Below, piece by piece: positions 24,901-32,237 of a DNA stretch of 56,375 nt. The DNA lies in the NCBI RefSeq assembly GCF_000003605.2, contig NW_003107589.1, positions 93,974 through 150,348 on the forward strand, written 5' to 3'. The position numbers were made by a program, and so were the translations under genes. The notes beneath the pieces are model-generated. The model did not search any database. It saw nothing but the letters and a program-made list of their open reading frames with translations, and was not told where the DNA came from. The number at the start of each line of letters is the position of its first letter. The stretch's first letter is position 1. This DNA comes from Saccoglossus kowalevskii (Eukaryota > Hemichordata > Enteropneusta > Harrimaniidae).

Positions 24901-27900
24901 CTAGCGTTTATCAATTGCTCGTGAGCCATTTCTGTTGATAAGAATATTACATTAGTCACTGTAAATGACACACAATGCAGTTTCACCTCGTATTTTTCAG
25001 AATTAACACAAAATAATATTATAACAAATATTTTTAGGGCATGTCTGAAAATGGCCATTTTGAATCAAGAACAGAAGATTATGGGTGAATTTTGGAATCA
25101 TAAATGTAAACGAAAAAGAAGAAGTGAAAGCTGACATTTGTTTAATGAGGACTAAAAAATTCCATCACTTTGTCGTTACCTTGTGATTTGGGATATTGTA
25201 GTAGTTGAACAATTTCAACCAGGAATTTGACTCTTGTTGCCTCAGCGTTTGAATCATTGTCTCCCACGCACTGTAATCCGTATCCAAAGGCACTAGCTGC
25301 TTCTTGAAATTTATGCAAAACTTTATATGCTGACGCAATTCGCCAATGTCCCTGTAAAAAAACAGGTGAAGTAGGTGATGTTAAAAACATATTCAGATTT
25401 TTGTATTCGTAAATATTCAGCTACAATACTGTACACAATCATGTTATAGATTACATTACTATGTGAGAGAACCCCATGATCTCACCCTGACAATTGTAGG
25501 GTATGCAAGTTAATGTGCTGCATAGCCATATTTTCAAGTTTCCTCTGCACAATACTCAAGCACATAGCAAAAACTGATGACCTTTAGCGTGCATATTGCC
25601 ACATTTAATGTGAAATATACAAAACTACTGTGAAACTTACATGGTCATATAGTAATTTAACCACTACAGTCGCATTCTGCATACACTTACTGTGGAAAAT
25701 GCAAATCAACATACTAGTATATTTGTACCAGTATATGCAGGCACTACACTCAAAGAGGTTTGGTAGAAAAACATGATGAAATAGGCAATGCAAGCACTAT
25801 AATAAAATGCACAACATATTTTGGCTGGTTAAATTTAATTGCCACTGAATTCTTGAATACATGTATAAAATTGAAAAGAATGGGTTTGTTGTGTCACAAT
25901 CCTATACAACATATTGTGAGCTTGCAGGTATCAATTGGACAGCTTGACCTCATGACCTCAAAGCGATAAAAGTTTAGAGCATATAGCAAGCATTTGGCAG
26001 TATAGATGGAAGATGGATTTTTGGATTTGGGATGTCAGATAAATAAAAAGATGAACGGTTCTTTTGTATGTATATAAGTTTATTCTGTGCTGAACTGAAA
26101 TGGAGTTCTTCAAGGATGGGTATAATTTGATCATGTTTCCATCAGCAATGTTTAAGCCAAATTGTTAATACGTCAAATTATTCTTACTTTCAAATAAATA
26201 AAAATATGGAGTCACCAGCCAAAATAAAGAAACTGAGAGAGTCCAAATAAATGCCAGTATACTGTGATTTTTTGCACATTGGTTTCTAGGTAATACATTT
26301 TTCATCATACCATGGCTGGTACTTGCATATGTAGACTAAAAGCATAATATATTATCATTAATATGGTAGATATTGTTACAGCAAATTTGGAAATAAATGA
26401 AATATCATTTACAATGTTTTAAATAAGATGGTATTTTTCCCTTATATGCAATAGAATTCTTCTACATCAGCCACAACCTATATGCACGGTGGATGCCCAG
26501 ATTCAAATGGTACAAACTTTCCTAAAGTCTCAGTACATATACAGCTGCATCTCAATTCCACACATAAACAACCCTAATACTGCTTATTCTTATCTCAAAA
26601 AGTCCATTACTACATGTCTGCCCTTAATACTTTGATTTTATACATAAAAGTGACAGTTTTTACCTTCCACCACATTGGACCATATCGTAAGGAATGTTCA
26701 GCATCTTCTAGTGCTTCTTCTGGACGTCCCAATCGCATACAGCAATTTGATCGATTTGAGAGTAGAGCAGCCATATCTTGTTTATTGTCAGGCGTTCCGT
26801 TTCCGGCGAGAAGTCCTCGAGTGTAGTTTTGTATAGCAGTAGCGTAATCTCCCCTATTGAAAGCTTGATTACCTATATGCTTGTAGTAATGCATTTGCTT
26901 GACCTTCGTGTCCACTGTAAAAATAGAAATAGTCTTGCTTTTTATTGTCAATATTTTGCAAATGTTTTTGGATTTGCTGCAACACTTTTGCTTTTCAAGC
27001 AGCCGATTCAATACAAAATCAAGTTCTAAAAAATTAAACCAAAAATCTGACAGGTTCATTCATTAATTTTTTCTATGAATGAAATGCCATTTGCATCACT
27101 TAATATTTAGAACAAAGATTCTTTGAAAAATGGTAACATTTTTTAATTTAAATATTCTACCCACAAAATGATTTTGTTCATTAAACTCTTTGATATGTTA
27201 TATTGGTGAAAAAAATGGCCATCACTTGTACATTGTATGTATCTCAGGTTTTATGATGTATAAGTTCAGTAATAATATTAGGGATATGGCTTTTGAACAG
27301 CAATCTTAAACAAAATGTCTGCTCATACATTGTCACGTGAGAATCAGTGTTGAAATTAGATTGGTATACAGGTGCATGTTGTGAATGCAGAAACAGGTGT
27401 ATGTTATATTTAATTTATTCAAAATTCCTTTGTTGTGTTTGCGTGTTGTGGTCGGAGGACACGTTACTCTGACTCAAGACGCCGCACTAGCAGGACGGGC
27501 TTTCAGTCGTCCGTGTGCAAACTGAGAGACGAGCCAACACGTTTATCACGGGGCGCCTGAGACACGCAAGTCCAGGTATAAGCTGGGGCCAGGTTATTGT
27601 AGGAAAATAAATTCCCTTATTTCTGGCGGAAACCATGTAGGGTGTTGTCAAATGAACCCGGTGTTGTTTGAAGACAGCGTTTACAGGAGAAAAACTTGTA
27701 CAAACTCAGCAAGCTGTGCTCCGGGGGCTCGTCTGCACAGAGTATCATTGACCATTGTGAGTACAACATTCTTGTAACTTTTACATTATTTATATTGTAA
27801 TTTATGTATTAACTATAGCATTTAAAATGAAGCACGAGTTGTTTATACTTTACACAGGATAATGTACGTACATCTGTGACGAGATTGTACGAACTACTGA

Positions 27901-30900
27901 GAATAGTATGTAGCCATATTGTATCCTTCTCATCATTGTATACTTTGTTTAATAGTGCCACTTATTGGACCTATGCTCTCGTATGGCGAAGCTTAGAACC
28001 GACCGTACTACCAAACTTGAGCTTATTTGAACTAGACATCATCTACCGGAATCGGACAATATTGATGGACTGTAGCCTGTGATATCATGTACCGGAATCA
28101 GCTAAGTTCGATCGTCATCGTATCCTAAACCTGTGCGCAGCCACTGTCATTCTTGAAATCAAGATAGTTGGGACATTTATACATTATTTAAAGTTTATTT
28201 TGTTCACGTACAAACTGATTTAAATATTAAGAGTACTGTATGCTTTCTTTAAATTTATAATCTATGCTTAATTAATATAAATATTATAATTATTCTCACT
28301 TGACGCTGTAGGCGATTATTGTAAGATATATTTCCGATGGTGACGAATATAACAAAATATATACTACCATACGTCTTGTACATGAACTGTAATGTGGGAA
28401 CGATAGCTAGACCAAACATTGCCAAATTGTTTCCGGCCCGTGCCAGTGACATACATACATGTCCAAGATCTGGTTGTGACACAAATAAAACAATTCTGGC
28501 TATCAATTGACTATCTTGAATCCGATCACAAAACAAATTCACAGGCACATGTTCCCTGATATGTATGATGTATGTGAGAAGTTTCAATGCGATCAGTCTA
28601 GACATACCAGAGACATGGCCAATTTTGAATCTGATCTTTAAAAAATGTGACGTTTAATCCAAAATTTAAGTGAAATCGAGAACCAAGAAGACATAAATGT
28701 CACAGTTCCCATTATTTAATTATAAAATACTTAAGTTAAAATAATACATGGAACACGTACTGCAAACAATTAAATTAATATGTACTCTATGTGGGTACAA
28801 CTCAACATAAAGTGATTTCGCTTAATCTAATAACTGAAAATTTTCATTGACCCAGGTGCCAAATCTCAGAGTACACAAGTGCAACCAAACTGTCTCATAA
28901 ATGCTCAAGAAACTGCATTCATAAATCTGAGTAAACCTTGATATACCTTTAATAACAACTTGACTTTGTATAATTACCAGGCCCTGGGTTTGTTTCATTA
29001 TCACCACTATAATTCCCATCAAAATGTAGCCCTAACACCCCTCAAAGTTTTTCACTGAGATTGGTAATGGTACGACCCATCTGTCTCTGATTCAGATCAA
29101 GGTCATGACCAGGTCATGACATCACTAAAAACAATAGCATTACAATCTAAGCTAATTATTTATTCTGAGCATGCTCAGTTGCTCTTTCAGTGGAGTAGGG
29201 AGAGGTAATTTTGGATGAAAATCTTGAAAAAGACCAACTTAAGATTTTCAGACCTGGAAAAAAAATTATGTGAATATGTAACATGCCAAGTTTCATTGAC
29301 ATTTGCTGCACAGTCCCTGAGAAAATGTGAGAGATAACTTGCAGCAAAGAAGAAAGTGCAGCAGAAAGAAAGTAATTCTAGTTCTCCCCTTTTTAGGCTT
29401 CGCCTGAACAGGGACTAAAAAAAAGTCTGGGTCAGCAGCCTATTTATTTAAGAAATAGATTTTTATATTTCAGTGAATAGCAGGTGCATCACTTTTACCC
29501 TTAATTTTAGTGACATCAGGGTAAGGGTACTTTTTATTATCCTGATTTATTTTAAATATCTGGATTTTAACTAATGAATGCAAGTTTTCAATAGTTCTAA
29601 AATTAGTGATTTTTATGAACAAAATTGTTCTTAAAAGTGAGAATGCAATAACTCCATGATTGTACAATATAATATACCAAAGAACATTGTCATGCAAAAT
29701 ATCAGAAATTTCTCTAACTTTGAAAGACAATAGTTACTTTATCTTATCAGATATGCAAATTTAACCAAACATCGCCGATGTCAACAGTCAAACGATAAAA
29801 ATATACTCTGATCACTGTACAAAGGGAATTCCCCCGACATCAGGTGATTTAAAAATGTTTTTTATTGTGTTCAACAACAACAAATCAACAACTAAGATTT
29901 TTCACAACTCATTAAATGCAGTCTTTTATTAGTTTTGTTGCAATAATGGCAAGGAAATAAAGCTAACTGTATATTATCTGAAGGCCTCCAAAGATCACTA
30001 AACAGTCTACAACTATTTTGCGGAAGATGAAAGCTCTGTGTTAATATTGAAAACACTAGTCTAATATTGAACGAGAACGTCAACATACAGTGTACCATGT
30101 GACAAATGAACATGTAAATTACGTGATTTAAAGGAAGTTTGTGATGAAACATACTACAATATACATCATGAAGTGCAGACAAACGGATATCCCTAAATAT
30201 AGGAAATAATTCTTTAGAAAAGTAAGTTTTCCAGATTATTATTATTATTGTAGACCATACTGCTGTACCATTAGGACATTTTTCGCAAATTTCCCAAACT
30301 TTAAAGAATGATCGCTTTATCCTATCAGATATGCAAATTTATTCAAATATGGTATGTACTATGAATGACTGCAAGCGTCAAACAGTAAAAATACCCTCTG
30401 CCCTCTGATCATTGGCCAGTTTAAATACTGTACGAAGGGAATTCCCCCTGAATCAGGTGACCTCAAAATGATTAAAAATGTTGATATTGACATAAAAAAA
30501 CAACAACCAACGACTGACCAAGATGACTATTCTTATTATTGTATCTGCATTACTGGAAAAATTTATTATGAAAAATGTTGATATTTTCTTGTAGTGTAGG
30601 GACCATTTACTGCTATGTGTAATCATTCAGTGTCATTTCAATAAATACTATAGCTGTACCAGTATAATTTCAGGTTGCTAGTTAAATATTAAAATACATG
30701 TATAATGAATTATGTCCTTGACATGGATCTTGGTACTAGAAGTCACAACTAAATGAGAAACAATTTTGAAAAAAGAAATATTTTAAAACCACTCAAATGT
30801 ATAATAATAAAGAGCCTTAAGATTACTGTACATCATTATAGGGGCATCATTTTTCAAGTTTAAACGTGTATGTATAGATTGTTTCTGATAGAAGTTACTG

Positions 30901-31459
30901 ATAACCTGAATATACTCGTATACCAGTACATGCAACATCAAAGCTAAAATTAAATCTAGTGAATAATTAACCTGGCTATAATTACAGTAAAATATACATG
31001 GATCATATTACTTGTCTGTTAATGTATCATTACCCTGGGTATGGTCTCTTTTCAGCTCCATGTCCACGGGAATATTGTACATATATCAATGGATTAATAG
31101 ATTCAGTTGACAATTAATTATCAGACTAAGACATTACCAAATGATTAGACTAAGAATTGCCGGTACAGTCTGACTTATTTGTTAACGTTTTAAAATGCAT
31201 GCGTAATTTATGTTCGGATTAACGGTAAAAAGTTTAATAGGGATATCCACTTACTACTCAGTGTTACCATTTTGCCATTGTGTTGGAACACCTGGGCGAC
31301 GTATACTTCATCTGTACATTGCGGTGTCCACCCAGGGATCCCTTGACCATCCCACTCCTCTAACCCAGGATCCACCATCACTTTGGAGTCTCCCAGATCA
31401 AACAGGCAGTTTGCCCCTTGTATCACTTCCTGCACCGTCTTTCCTTCAAGCGATTCCAT
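690..31459 (-). CDS. TRANK1: TRANK1-like TPR/ankyrin/helicase protein, 23 exons, 3' end outside window
   Basis: Spliced gene read on the minus strand. Exons in transcript order: 31255-31459, 26664-26914, 25180-25351, 24840-24931, 23680-23789, 22855-22991, 21757-22065, 21261-21523, 20150-20321, 19117-19208, 17767-17876, 16684-16823, 15705-16001, 14637-14789, 10946-11196, 9731-9911, 8189-8815, 6975-7358, 6156-6383, 4833-5150, 2076-2246, 1243-1620, 690-944. All junctions are GT-AG and keep one frame through 5296 nt (about 1765 residues). From about residue 835 onward the protein matches vertebrate TRANK1 as I remember it: ankyrin block (GDTPLHAAL), a W-E-V-E-C-T block, RVWDIVFDH, PPASSNETEYHIMKF, Walker A GRSGTGKTT, HLHQIFITKN and LLLDASLP. 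Before that are two duplicated TPR+ankyrin cassettes. TRANK1 is a very large protein with an SF1 (UvrD/Upf1-like) helicase region; its molecular function is poorly known. Walker B and later helicase motifs lie left of the window. Inference: true ortholog; N-terminus less certain. Confidence 0.88.
1243..1620 (-). CDS. TRANK1: TRANK1-like exon 22: HLHQIFITKN / DASLP block
   Basis: 378 nt, phase 1 in and out. Encodes DHLHQIFITKNAVLCSEVQ, FPLFLNSTQWLLMLDASLP and NPDGSLKREITGW, all strongly conserved in TRANK1. Donor gtctgtat is non-consensus after GT but frame-preserving. Confidence 0.9.
2076..2246 (-). CDS. TRANK1: TRANK1-like exon 21: completes Walker A (GKTT)
   Basis: 171 nt, phase 1 in and out. 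Reads (G)KTTCCLYRMWSSFLNYW, completing GRSGTGKTT of the ATP-binding P-loop, as in vertebrate TRANK1 GKTTCCLYRLW. Donor gtaaaatg. Confidence 0.9.
2451..2533. repeat. 21-bp tandem repeat, four units
   Basis: Unit about GGGGCCTCTAAGTCGAATAA(A), with GGGCCC-type variants, in the intron between exons 20 and 21 of the TRANK1-like gene. It gives a short (KSNKGAP)n frame, not considered coding. Confidence 0.9.
2790..4752 (+). mobile_element. Dispersed repeat, copy A (about 1.9 kb)
   Basis: Highly similar to 34440-37210 in the same orientation, with small indels. The left part holds one GCCATGGCAACAGCC monomer, the centre a conserved open stretch ([16 protein letters not shown]), and the right end stops at tatatagggtatata. 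No terminal inverted repeat or transposase seen; likely a nonautonomous element or old segmental copy. It fills most of TRANK1-like intron 20. Confidence 0.75.
4833..5150 (-). CDS. TRANK1: TRANK1-like exon 20: pre-helicase block, first half of Walker A
   Basis: 318 nt, phase 1 in and out. Encodes LFFPPASSNETEYHIMKF and KVDFPFRVTELEHAIIHL, then ILLLGRSGTG, the P-loop glycines. The lysine and threonines of Walker A come from the next exon. Confidence 0.9.
5917..6119. mobile_element. TTAA-flanked MITE, copy 1
   Basis: Starts TTAACTTTTTCACCACCAG and ends CCTGGCAGTGAAAATGTTAA: imperfect terminal inverted repeats bounded by TTAA. Internal text (tttctggaaatgaaccctaa) is shared with copies at 14818, 33653 and, inverted, 45889. 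TTAA target sites are typical of piggyBac-type elements. In TRANK1-like intron 19. Confidence 0.75.
6156..6383 (-). CDS. TRANK1: TRANK1-like exon 19: RVWDIV block
   Basis: 228 nt, phase 1 in and out. Encodes GGRIYSEVIRVWDIVFDHD and KKNLKGIDRKE, conserved in TRANK1 (RIYTEIIR-x-WDIVLDH). The donor is weak (AGAG/gtctgc) but is the one that keeps frame with exon 20. A TTAA-flanked MITE begins 36 nt downstream. Confidence 0.82.
6975..7358 (-). CDS. TRANK1: TRANK1-like exon 18: acidic run and WEVECT block
   Basis: 384 nt, phase 1 in and out. An acidic run (EEEAEDKDDADEEGE) leads into FDDLVWEVECTSAVWK and KLFEARLNKAARILWELAI, then FSPRCSEGPEK, hallmarks of TRANK1. Start choice: the AG nearest the ATG would give an immediate in-frame stop, whereas the AG 20 nt further upstream (acceptor gttgttatag) keeps the frame. 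Confidence 0.86.
8189..8815 (-). CDS. TRANK1: TRANK1-like exon 17: ankyrin end plus basic linker
   Basis: 627 nt, phase 1 in and out, residues about 979-1187. Starts DDFTVLKYLFQLYQSDP, then HPCVQDAEGNTLFHLV and NKQGSIPLNSLKKND, matching the TRANK1 ankyrin region. The remainder is a lysine-rich linker (SKKKLKEDE, IKIKRKTPT), likely disordered, with possible nuclear-localisation-like basic runs (inference). Confidence 0.87.
8830..9140. repeat. Copy of the GGCCATTTTGAAT / GGACG repeat family
   Basis: Contains atggccgccattcagccatc, tgtatgatgtatgcgtgaag and cggacgaacgcacgcacaca, as in 11480-11985. In TRANK1-like intron 16, directly upstream of exon 17. Confidence 0.6.
9731..9911 (-). CDS. TRANK1: TRANK1-like exon 16: ankyrin repeat, cassette C
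   Basis: 181 nt, phase 0 in, 1 out. Encodes NGAKPDGIGPMKAAEYA then LDNGDTPLHAALMLSL, a canonical ankyrin turn-helix matching vertebrate TRANK1 (EGDTPLHAAL). Confidence 0.87.
10440..10850. repeat. Monomers of an AATTATGCAAATTA / CCAGAGCA repeat
   Basis: Repeated blocks: attccagagcacctccacga, tcccagagcatctatgtacc-like text and attatgcaaattaagtaatt. Relatives occur at about 20580-20720 and 43000-43250. TRANK1-like intron 15. Confidence 0.5.
10946..11196 (-). CDS. TRANK1: TRANK1-like exon 15, fused linker exon of cassette C
   Basis: 251 nt, phase 1 in, 0 out. Begins EISSKVVCKAPPQTWKD (exon 4/10-like), continues LYLLINGGGNSHVLGSGG (exon 5/11-like) and ends CLLLD before gtgagtaa. Two cassette exons appear fused here. 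The end corresponds to the vertebrate TRANK1 segment before its third ankyrin block. Confidence 0.82.
11480..11985. repeat. Interspersed repeat with about 145-bp subunits and GGACGGAC tail
   Basis: Three diverged subunits share gccagtcggccattttgaat, an inner catgtgcat/atgtatg part and accaagtttgaatga. They are followed by gagatatgactccggacgga and a tail ending ccgaaccgggactaaaaa. TRANK1-like intron 14. Related copies at 8830-9140, 20560-21250 and 29040-29420. Confidence 0.7.
12379..14518. repeat. 24-bp minisatellite, about 89 units (2.1 kb)
   Basis: Unit AAGGCAAGGGCAGATTGGTT plus GGTT. Variants GGGCAG and GGACAG dominate the left part; GAACAG, GAGCAG and TTGTTTGG dominate from about 14.0 kb. 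As 24 is a multiple of three and the unit lacks stops in several frames, it gives long false frames on both strands (VKARADWL on plus, CLNQPICP on minus). It lies in TRANK1-like intron 14, its right end near exon 14. Confidence 0.95.
14637..14789 (-). CDS. TRANK1: TRANK1-like exon 14: TPR remnant opening cassette C
   Basis: 153 nt, phase 1 in and out. Encodes GQAMRYMKTEEWSESLRLF and ends IVQILHNVN. Aligns to exons 3 and 9 (their ends read EIVQLL and ELVKLF), so the exon-2/8-type TPR pair is missing from this cassette. A TTAA-flanked MITE lies 29 nt upstream of the acceptor and a minisatellite starts about 110 nt beyond the donor. Confidence 0.75.
14818..15046. mobile_element. TTAA-flanked MITE, copy 2
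   Basis: TTAACCTTTTCACCACCAG at the left, and ACTGGTGGGATAAAGGTTAA at the right, give the clearest terminal inverted repeats of the family. It sits 29 nt upstream of the exon 14 acceptor. Confidence 0.8.
15705..16001 (-). CDS. TRANK1: TRANK1-like exon 13: ankyrin-type end of cassette B
   Basis: 297 nt, phase 1 in and out, residues about 685-783. Contains DDNGDTLYHQV and HGVDPGLKDCKGKRALDHL, aligned to exon 7 (GDTVFHIL, NEGKRASD). Acceptor atttcag, donor gtattgaa. Confidence 0.82.
16684..16823 (-). CDS. TRANK1: TRANK1-like exon 12: ankyrin repeat, cassette B
   Basis: 140 nt, phase 2 in, 1 out. Encodes LVNHGANPTYVKSFNGATA then LHIGLEH, an ankyrin unit aligned to exon 6. Acceptor tttcacag, donor gttagttg (non-consensus after GT). 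Confidence 0.82.
17342..17484 (+). pseudogene. PHD-finger-like exon fragment, antisense in TRANK1-like intron 11
   Basis: Plus-strand open stretch encoding ESFCICGGDETEFMIACDEN then DCKIEW, ending at a GAATG/gtacct donor. C-x-C, spacing, C-D-x-x-D-C and I-E-W match the first half of ING/TAF3-type PHD fingers; the H-x-x-C half is not found nearby. An ATG at 17332 is one frame off, so either a frameshift or an unseen upstream exon is needed. Could be a decayed gene, a retro-element ORF piece or a nested gene's exon. Confidence 0.4.
17767..17876 (-). CDS. TRANK1: TRANK1-like exon 11, cassette B
   Basis: 110 nt, phase 0 in, 2 out. Encodes EVYQLMLGGSKNCVQGYGG and ends NKDLR before gtaagtac. Counterpart of exon 5; no single long open frame betrays it, so it was found by homology to the cassette A exon plus splice signals. 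Confidence 0.8.
19117..19208 (-). CDS. TRANK1: TRANK1-like exon 10, cassette B linker
   Basis: 92 nt, phase 1 in, 0 out. Encodes ELSLSKLENPKIDKQIW and ends FKWQ before gtatgtgt. Counterpart of exon 4 in length, phase and the DKQ-W core. Confidence 0.8.
19467..19677. mobile_element. TACTGTAAA-ended MITE, copy 1
   Basis: Terminal inverted repeats ACTGTAAA / TTTACAGT, internal cactgggttttaa and its complement ttaaaacccagtga. TA duplication fits a Tc1/mariner-like origin. TRANK1-like intron 9. Confidence 0.65.
20150..20321 (-). CDS. TRANK1: TRANK1-like exon 9: third TPR, cassette B
   Basis: 172 nt, phase 0 in, 1 out, identical to exon 3 in length and phases. Begins GYWRYAKALVALNEHKQAV, a TPR helix pair; ends HPAAK-G before gtaattcc. 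Confidence 0.86.
20560..21250. repeat. Tandem subunits of the same interspersed family
   Basis: Several subunits with aatatggctgccagttggcc, aaacaaattgtcatgaacat and atgtatgtttcaaatttaa. The last runs to within about 10 bp of the exon 8 donor (21260), so the repeat forms the exon's intronic flank. Confidence 0.6.
21261..21523 (-). CDS. TRANK1: TRANK1-like exon 8: TPR pair, cassette B
   Basis: 263 nt, phase 1 in, 0 out, residues about 426-513. TPR signature: KKLGNKNMNAGNYMLAYQNY, then ILSNRSCVQLKLGRYQEAL and NPEWSK at the splice site. Same layout as exon 2, so cassette B starts here. Confidence 0.86.
21757..22065 (-). CDS. TRANK1: TRANK1-like exon 7: ankyrin-type end of cassette A
   Basis: 309 nt, phase 1 in and out, residues about 323-425. 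Contains NDHGDTVFHIL (ankyrin TPLH variant), then WGVNPCIKNNEGKRASD, another ankyrin turn. Ends at VTG before gtaaac. Counterpart exon 13 is 297 nt. Confidence 0.83.
22855..22991 (-). CDS. TRANK1: TRANK1-like exon 6: ankyrin repeat, cassette A
   Basis: 137 nt, phase 2 in, 1 out. Encodes an ankyrin unit: LIQHGADPTRV followed by HGNTPLHDGME, the canonical G-x-TPLH turn and helix. Counterpart exon 12 differs by one codon. Confidence 0.85.
23355..23385. repeat. Perfect 13-bp hairpin
   Basis: CACCGTCCCTCAA, loop ATGTG, TTGAGGGACGGTG, flanked on both sides by GCTAAC words. In TRANK1-like intron 5. Meaning unknown. Confidence 0.6.
23680..23789 (-). CDS. TRANK1: TRANK1-like exon 5, cassette A
   Basis: 110 nt, phase 0 in, 2 out. 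Encodes AVYHLMLGGNKTEKPGFAG and continues to a leucine-rich end. The motif YxLMLGGxK is repeated in exon 11 (VYQLMLGGSK) and, diverged, in exon 15 (LYLLINGGGN). Acceptor tttacag, donor gtttgtat. Confidence 0.82.
24840..24931 (-). CDS. TRANK1: TRANK1-like exon 4, cassette A linker
   Basis: 92 nt, phase 1 in, 0 out. Encodes EMAHEQLINASVDKQVW and ends SDWL before gtaagttc. Its counterpart is exon 10, also 92 nt, with IDKQIWSKVVLDL aligned to VDKQVWTKLVLEF. No known domain name, but the K-Q-x-W core recurs in the duplicated cassette. Confidence 0.8.
25180..25351 (-). CDS. TRANK1: TRANK1-like exon 3: third TPR, cassette A
   Basis: Residues about 153-209; starts GHWRIASAYKVLHKF directly after WWK of exon 2, completing a TPR helix pair across the intron. 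172 nt, phase 0 in, 1 out. Exon 9 has exactly the same length and phases and a similar protein sequence (G-x-W-R start, K/Q-A-x-SAF core). Confidence 0.85.
26664..26914 (-). CDS. TRANK1: TRANK1-like exon 2: TPR pair, cassette A
   Basis: Residues about 69-152. Clear TPR signature: HIGNQAFNRGDYATAIQNY, then LLSNRSNCCMRLGRPEEAL. It resembles the TPRs of STI1/Hop-type co-chaperones. Acceptor tttttacag, donor gtaaaaac after WWK, phase 1 in and 0 out. It is paralogous to exon 8 (21261-21523). Confidence 0.85.
27431..27760 (+). mobile_element. Possible LTR-retroelement fragment
   Basis: A GC-richer block within AT-rich intron 1. It has a TATAAG word (about 27578), an AATAAA word (about 27607) and, at 27722-27732, GGGGGCTCGTC, which equals part of a tRNA-Pro primer-binding site as used by some LTR elements. 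No coding domain follows. Weakly supported. Confidence 0.3.
29040..29420. repeat. Repeat copy ending GGCTTCGCCTGAACAGGGAC
   Basis: Degenerate copy with a tail (cctgaacagggactaaaaa) matching the 3' tail at about 11970. In TRANK1-like intron 1. Confidence 0.5.
29699..29905. repeat. Direct duplication, unit 1
   Basis: Shares cttatcagatatgcaaattt, a gtcaacagtcaaacgataaa-like block, gggaattccccc and atcaggtga with 30287-30530. In TRANK1-like intron 1. Confidence 0.65.
30287..30530. repeat. Direct duplication, unit 2
   Basis: Same order of blocks as 29699-29905 (cctatcagatatgcaaattt, gcgtcaaacagtaaaaatac, aagggaattccccctgaatc). About 590 bp separate the two starts. Confidence 0.65.
31255..31459 (-). 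CDS. TRANK1: TRANK1-like exon 1 (start codon, unique N-terminus)
   Basis: Encodes residues 1-68, beginning MESLEGKTVQEVI. The start has A at -3 and G at +4, and no ATG lies upstream in the same open frame. The donor is gtaagt after AGT-A (phase 1); exon 2 begins TG, restoring ATG (Met) across the junction. I do not recognise the 68 residues. They contain a W-rich stretch (EEWDGQGIPGW) and no TPR. The exon is assigned by phase, orientation and lack of another partner. It could belong to an alternative or separate transcript. Confidence 0.6.
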
Positions 31460-32237
31460 GTTGTAGGCTTGTAGGTGAATTAACAAGTATGTCACCTGTC
31501 TCAAGTTAGTGCGTTGACTACACAGGAATAGTCAGTTTAGAGAGCATTTTCCAACACAGTCGTTAGGATTTGCTTTTAAACAATATGTGACCCAATACTC
31601 CCAGACGGTGACAAAGCTTCTATTTTGGAAAGGGGATTTCCAGTTGGCATTGGTCATTTCGATTTGGAGTGGGGGGGGGTGCAGCTAATCACAGATGTCT
31701 GACACTCCGGTCAATTTAGCCGCTTCGTTTATTATGGAGTTTTCGATGCAAGATTTTACAACCATTGTGGTAATTTTAGTATTACCTCTACAAAATACGA
31801 TGTTAAAGTATAACTTCTGGCTGTAAAAGACAATGCAAACAATTACTCCACCCCCTCACATTGAAATCAGCCAGGACACCTTGTTACTGTATTGGAATAA
31901 GTAGTTTACTTTATGATCGCTGTTAAAGATTGGTTATCTCGAGTCCTGCATATTTTAGCCTTCGGAGATTATGGAAAAGTACTGCCAAACTTCCAACTTG
32001 GTGGAAAAAAATCAGTTTACGTAATCATTATACACGAATATTTATGTTACAGAACTCGTACACTGTGAGGAGGAAGTGAAAAGCGTTTCTGCGAACTGTC
32101 GTGTCAAATCATAGACCCTCTATGGTCAAATACTCAAAAAACAAACAAACAACAACAACACATAGGTGGCGCTCATTTCATTTCATCTCGCTAAATCTCG
32201 TGGTATTCCCACACACCGAACGTGACGTCATTCCAAT
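31460..32237. promoter_or_regulatory. Shared head-to-head promoter region TRANK1-like / OSBPL-like
   Basis: 778 bp between the two divergent start codons. It must contain both 5' UTRs and both promoters. No convincing TATA box is seen. There is a run of nine or more G near 31667-31678. Bidirectional activity is inferred from spacing only. Confidence 0.6.
32223..32230. promoter_or_regulatory. Palindromic TGACGTCA (CRE/ATF-type site)
   Basis: Perfect 8-bp cAMP-response-element palindrome ending 7 bp before the OSBPL-like ATG, with a CCAAT word between them (32233-32237). CREB/ATF factors bind this sequence near many animal promoters. Function here is inferred from position. Confidence 0.5.

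Larger units (their letters stand above)
26915..31254 (-). other. TRANK1-like intron 1 (4.3 kb)
   Basis: AT-rich. Holds the LTR-like block (27431), interspersed repeat pieces (28420-28640, 29040-29420) and the direct duplication (29699/30287). 30540-31250 has nothing I recognise. No coding exon is needed by phase between exons 1 and 2. Confidence 0.65.
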
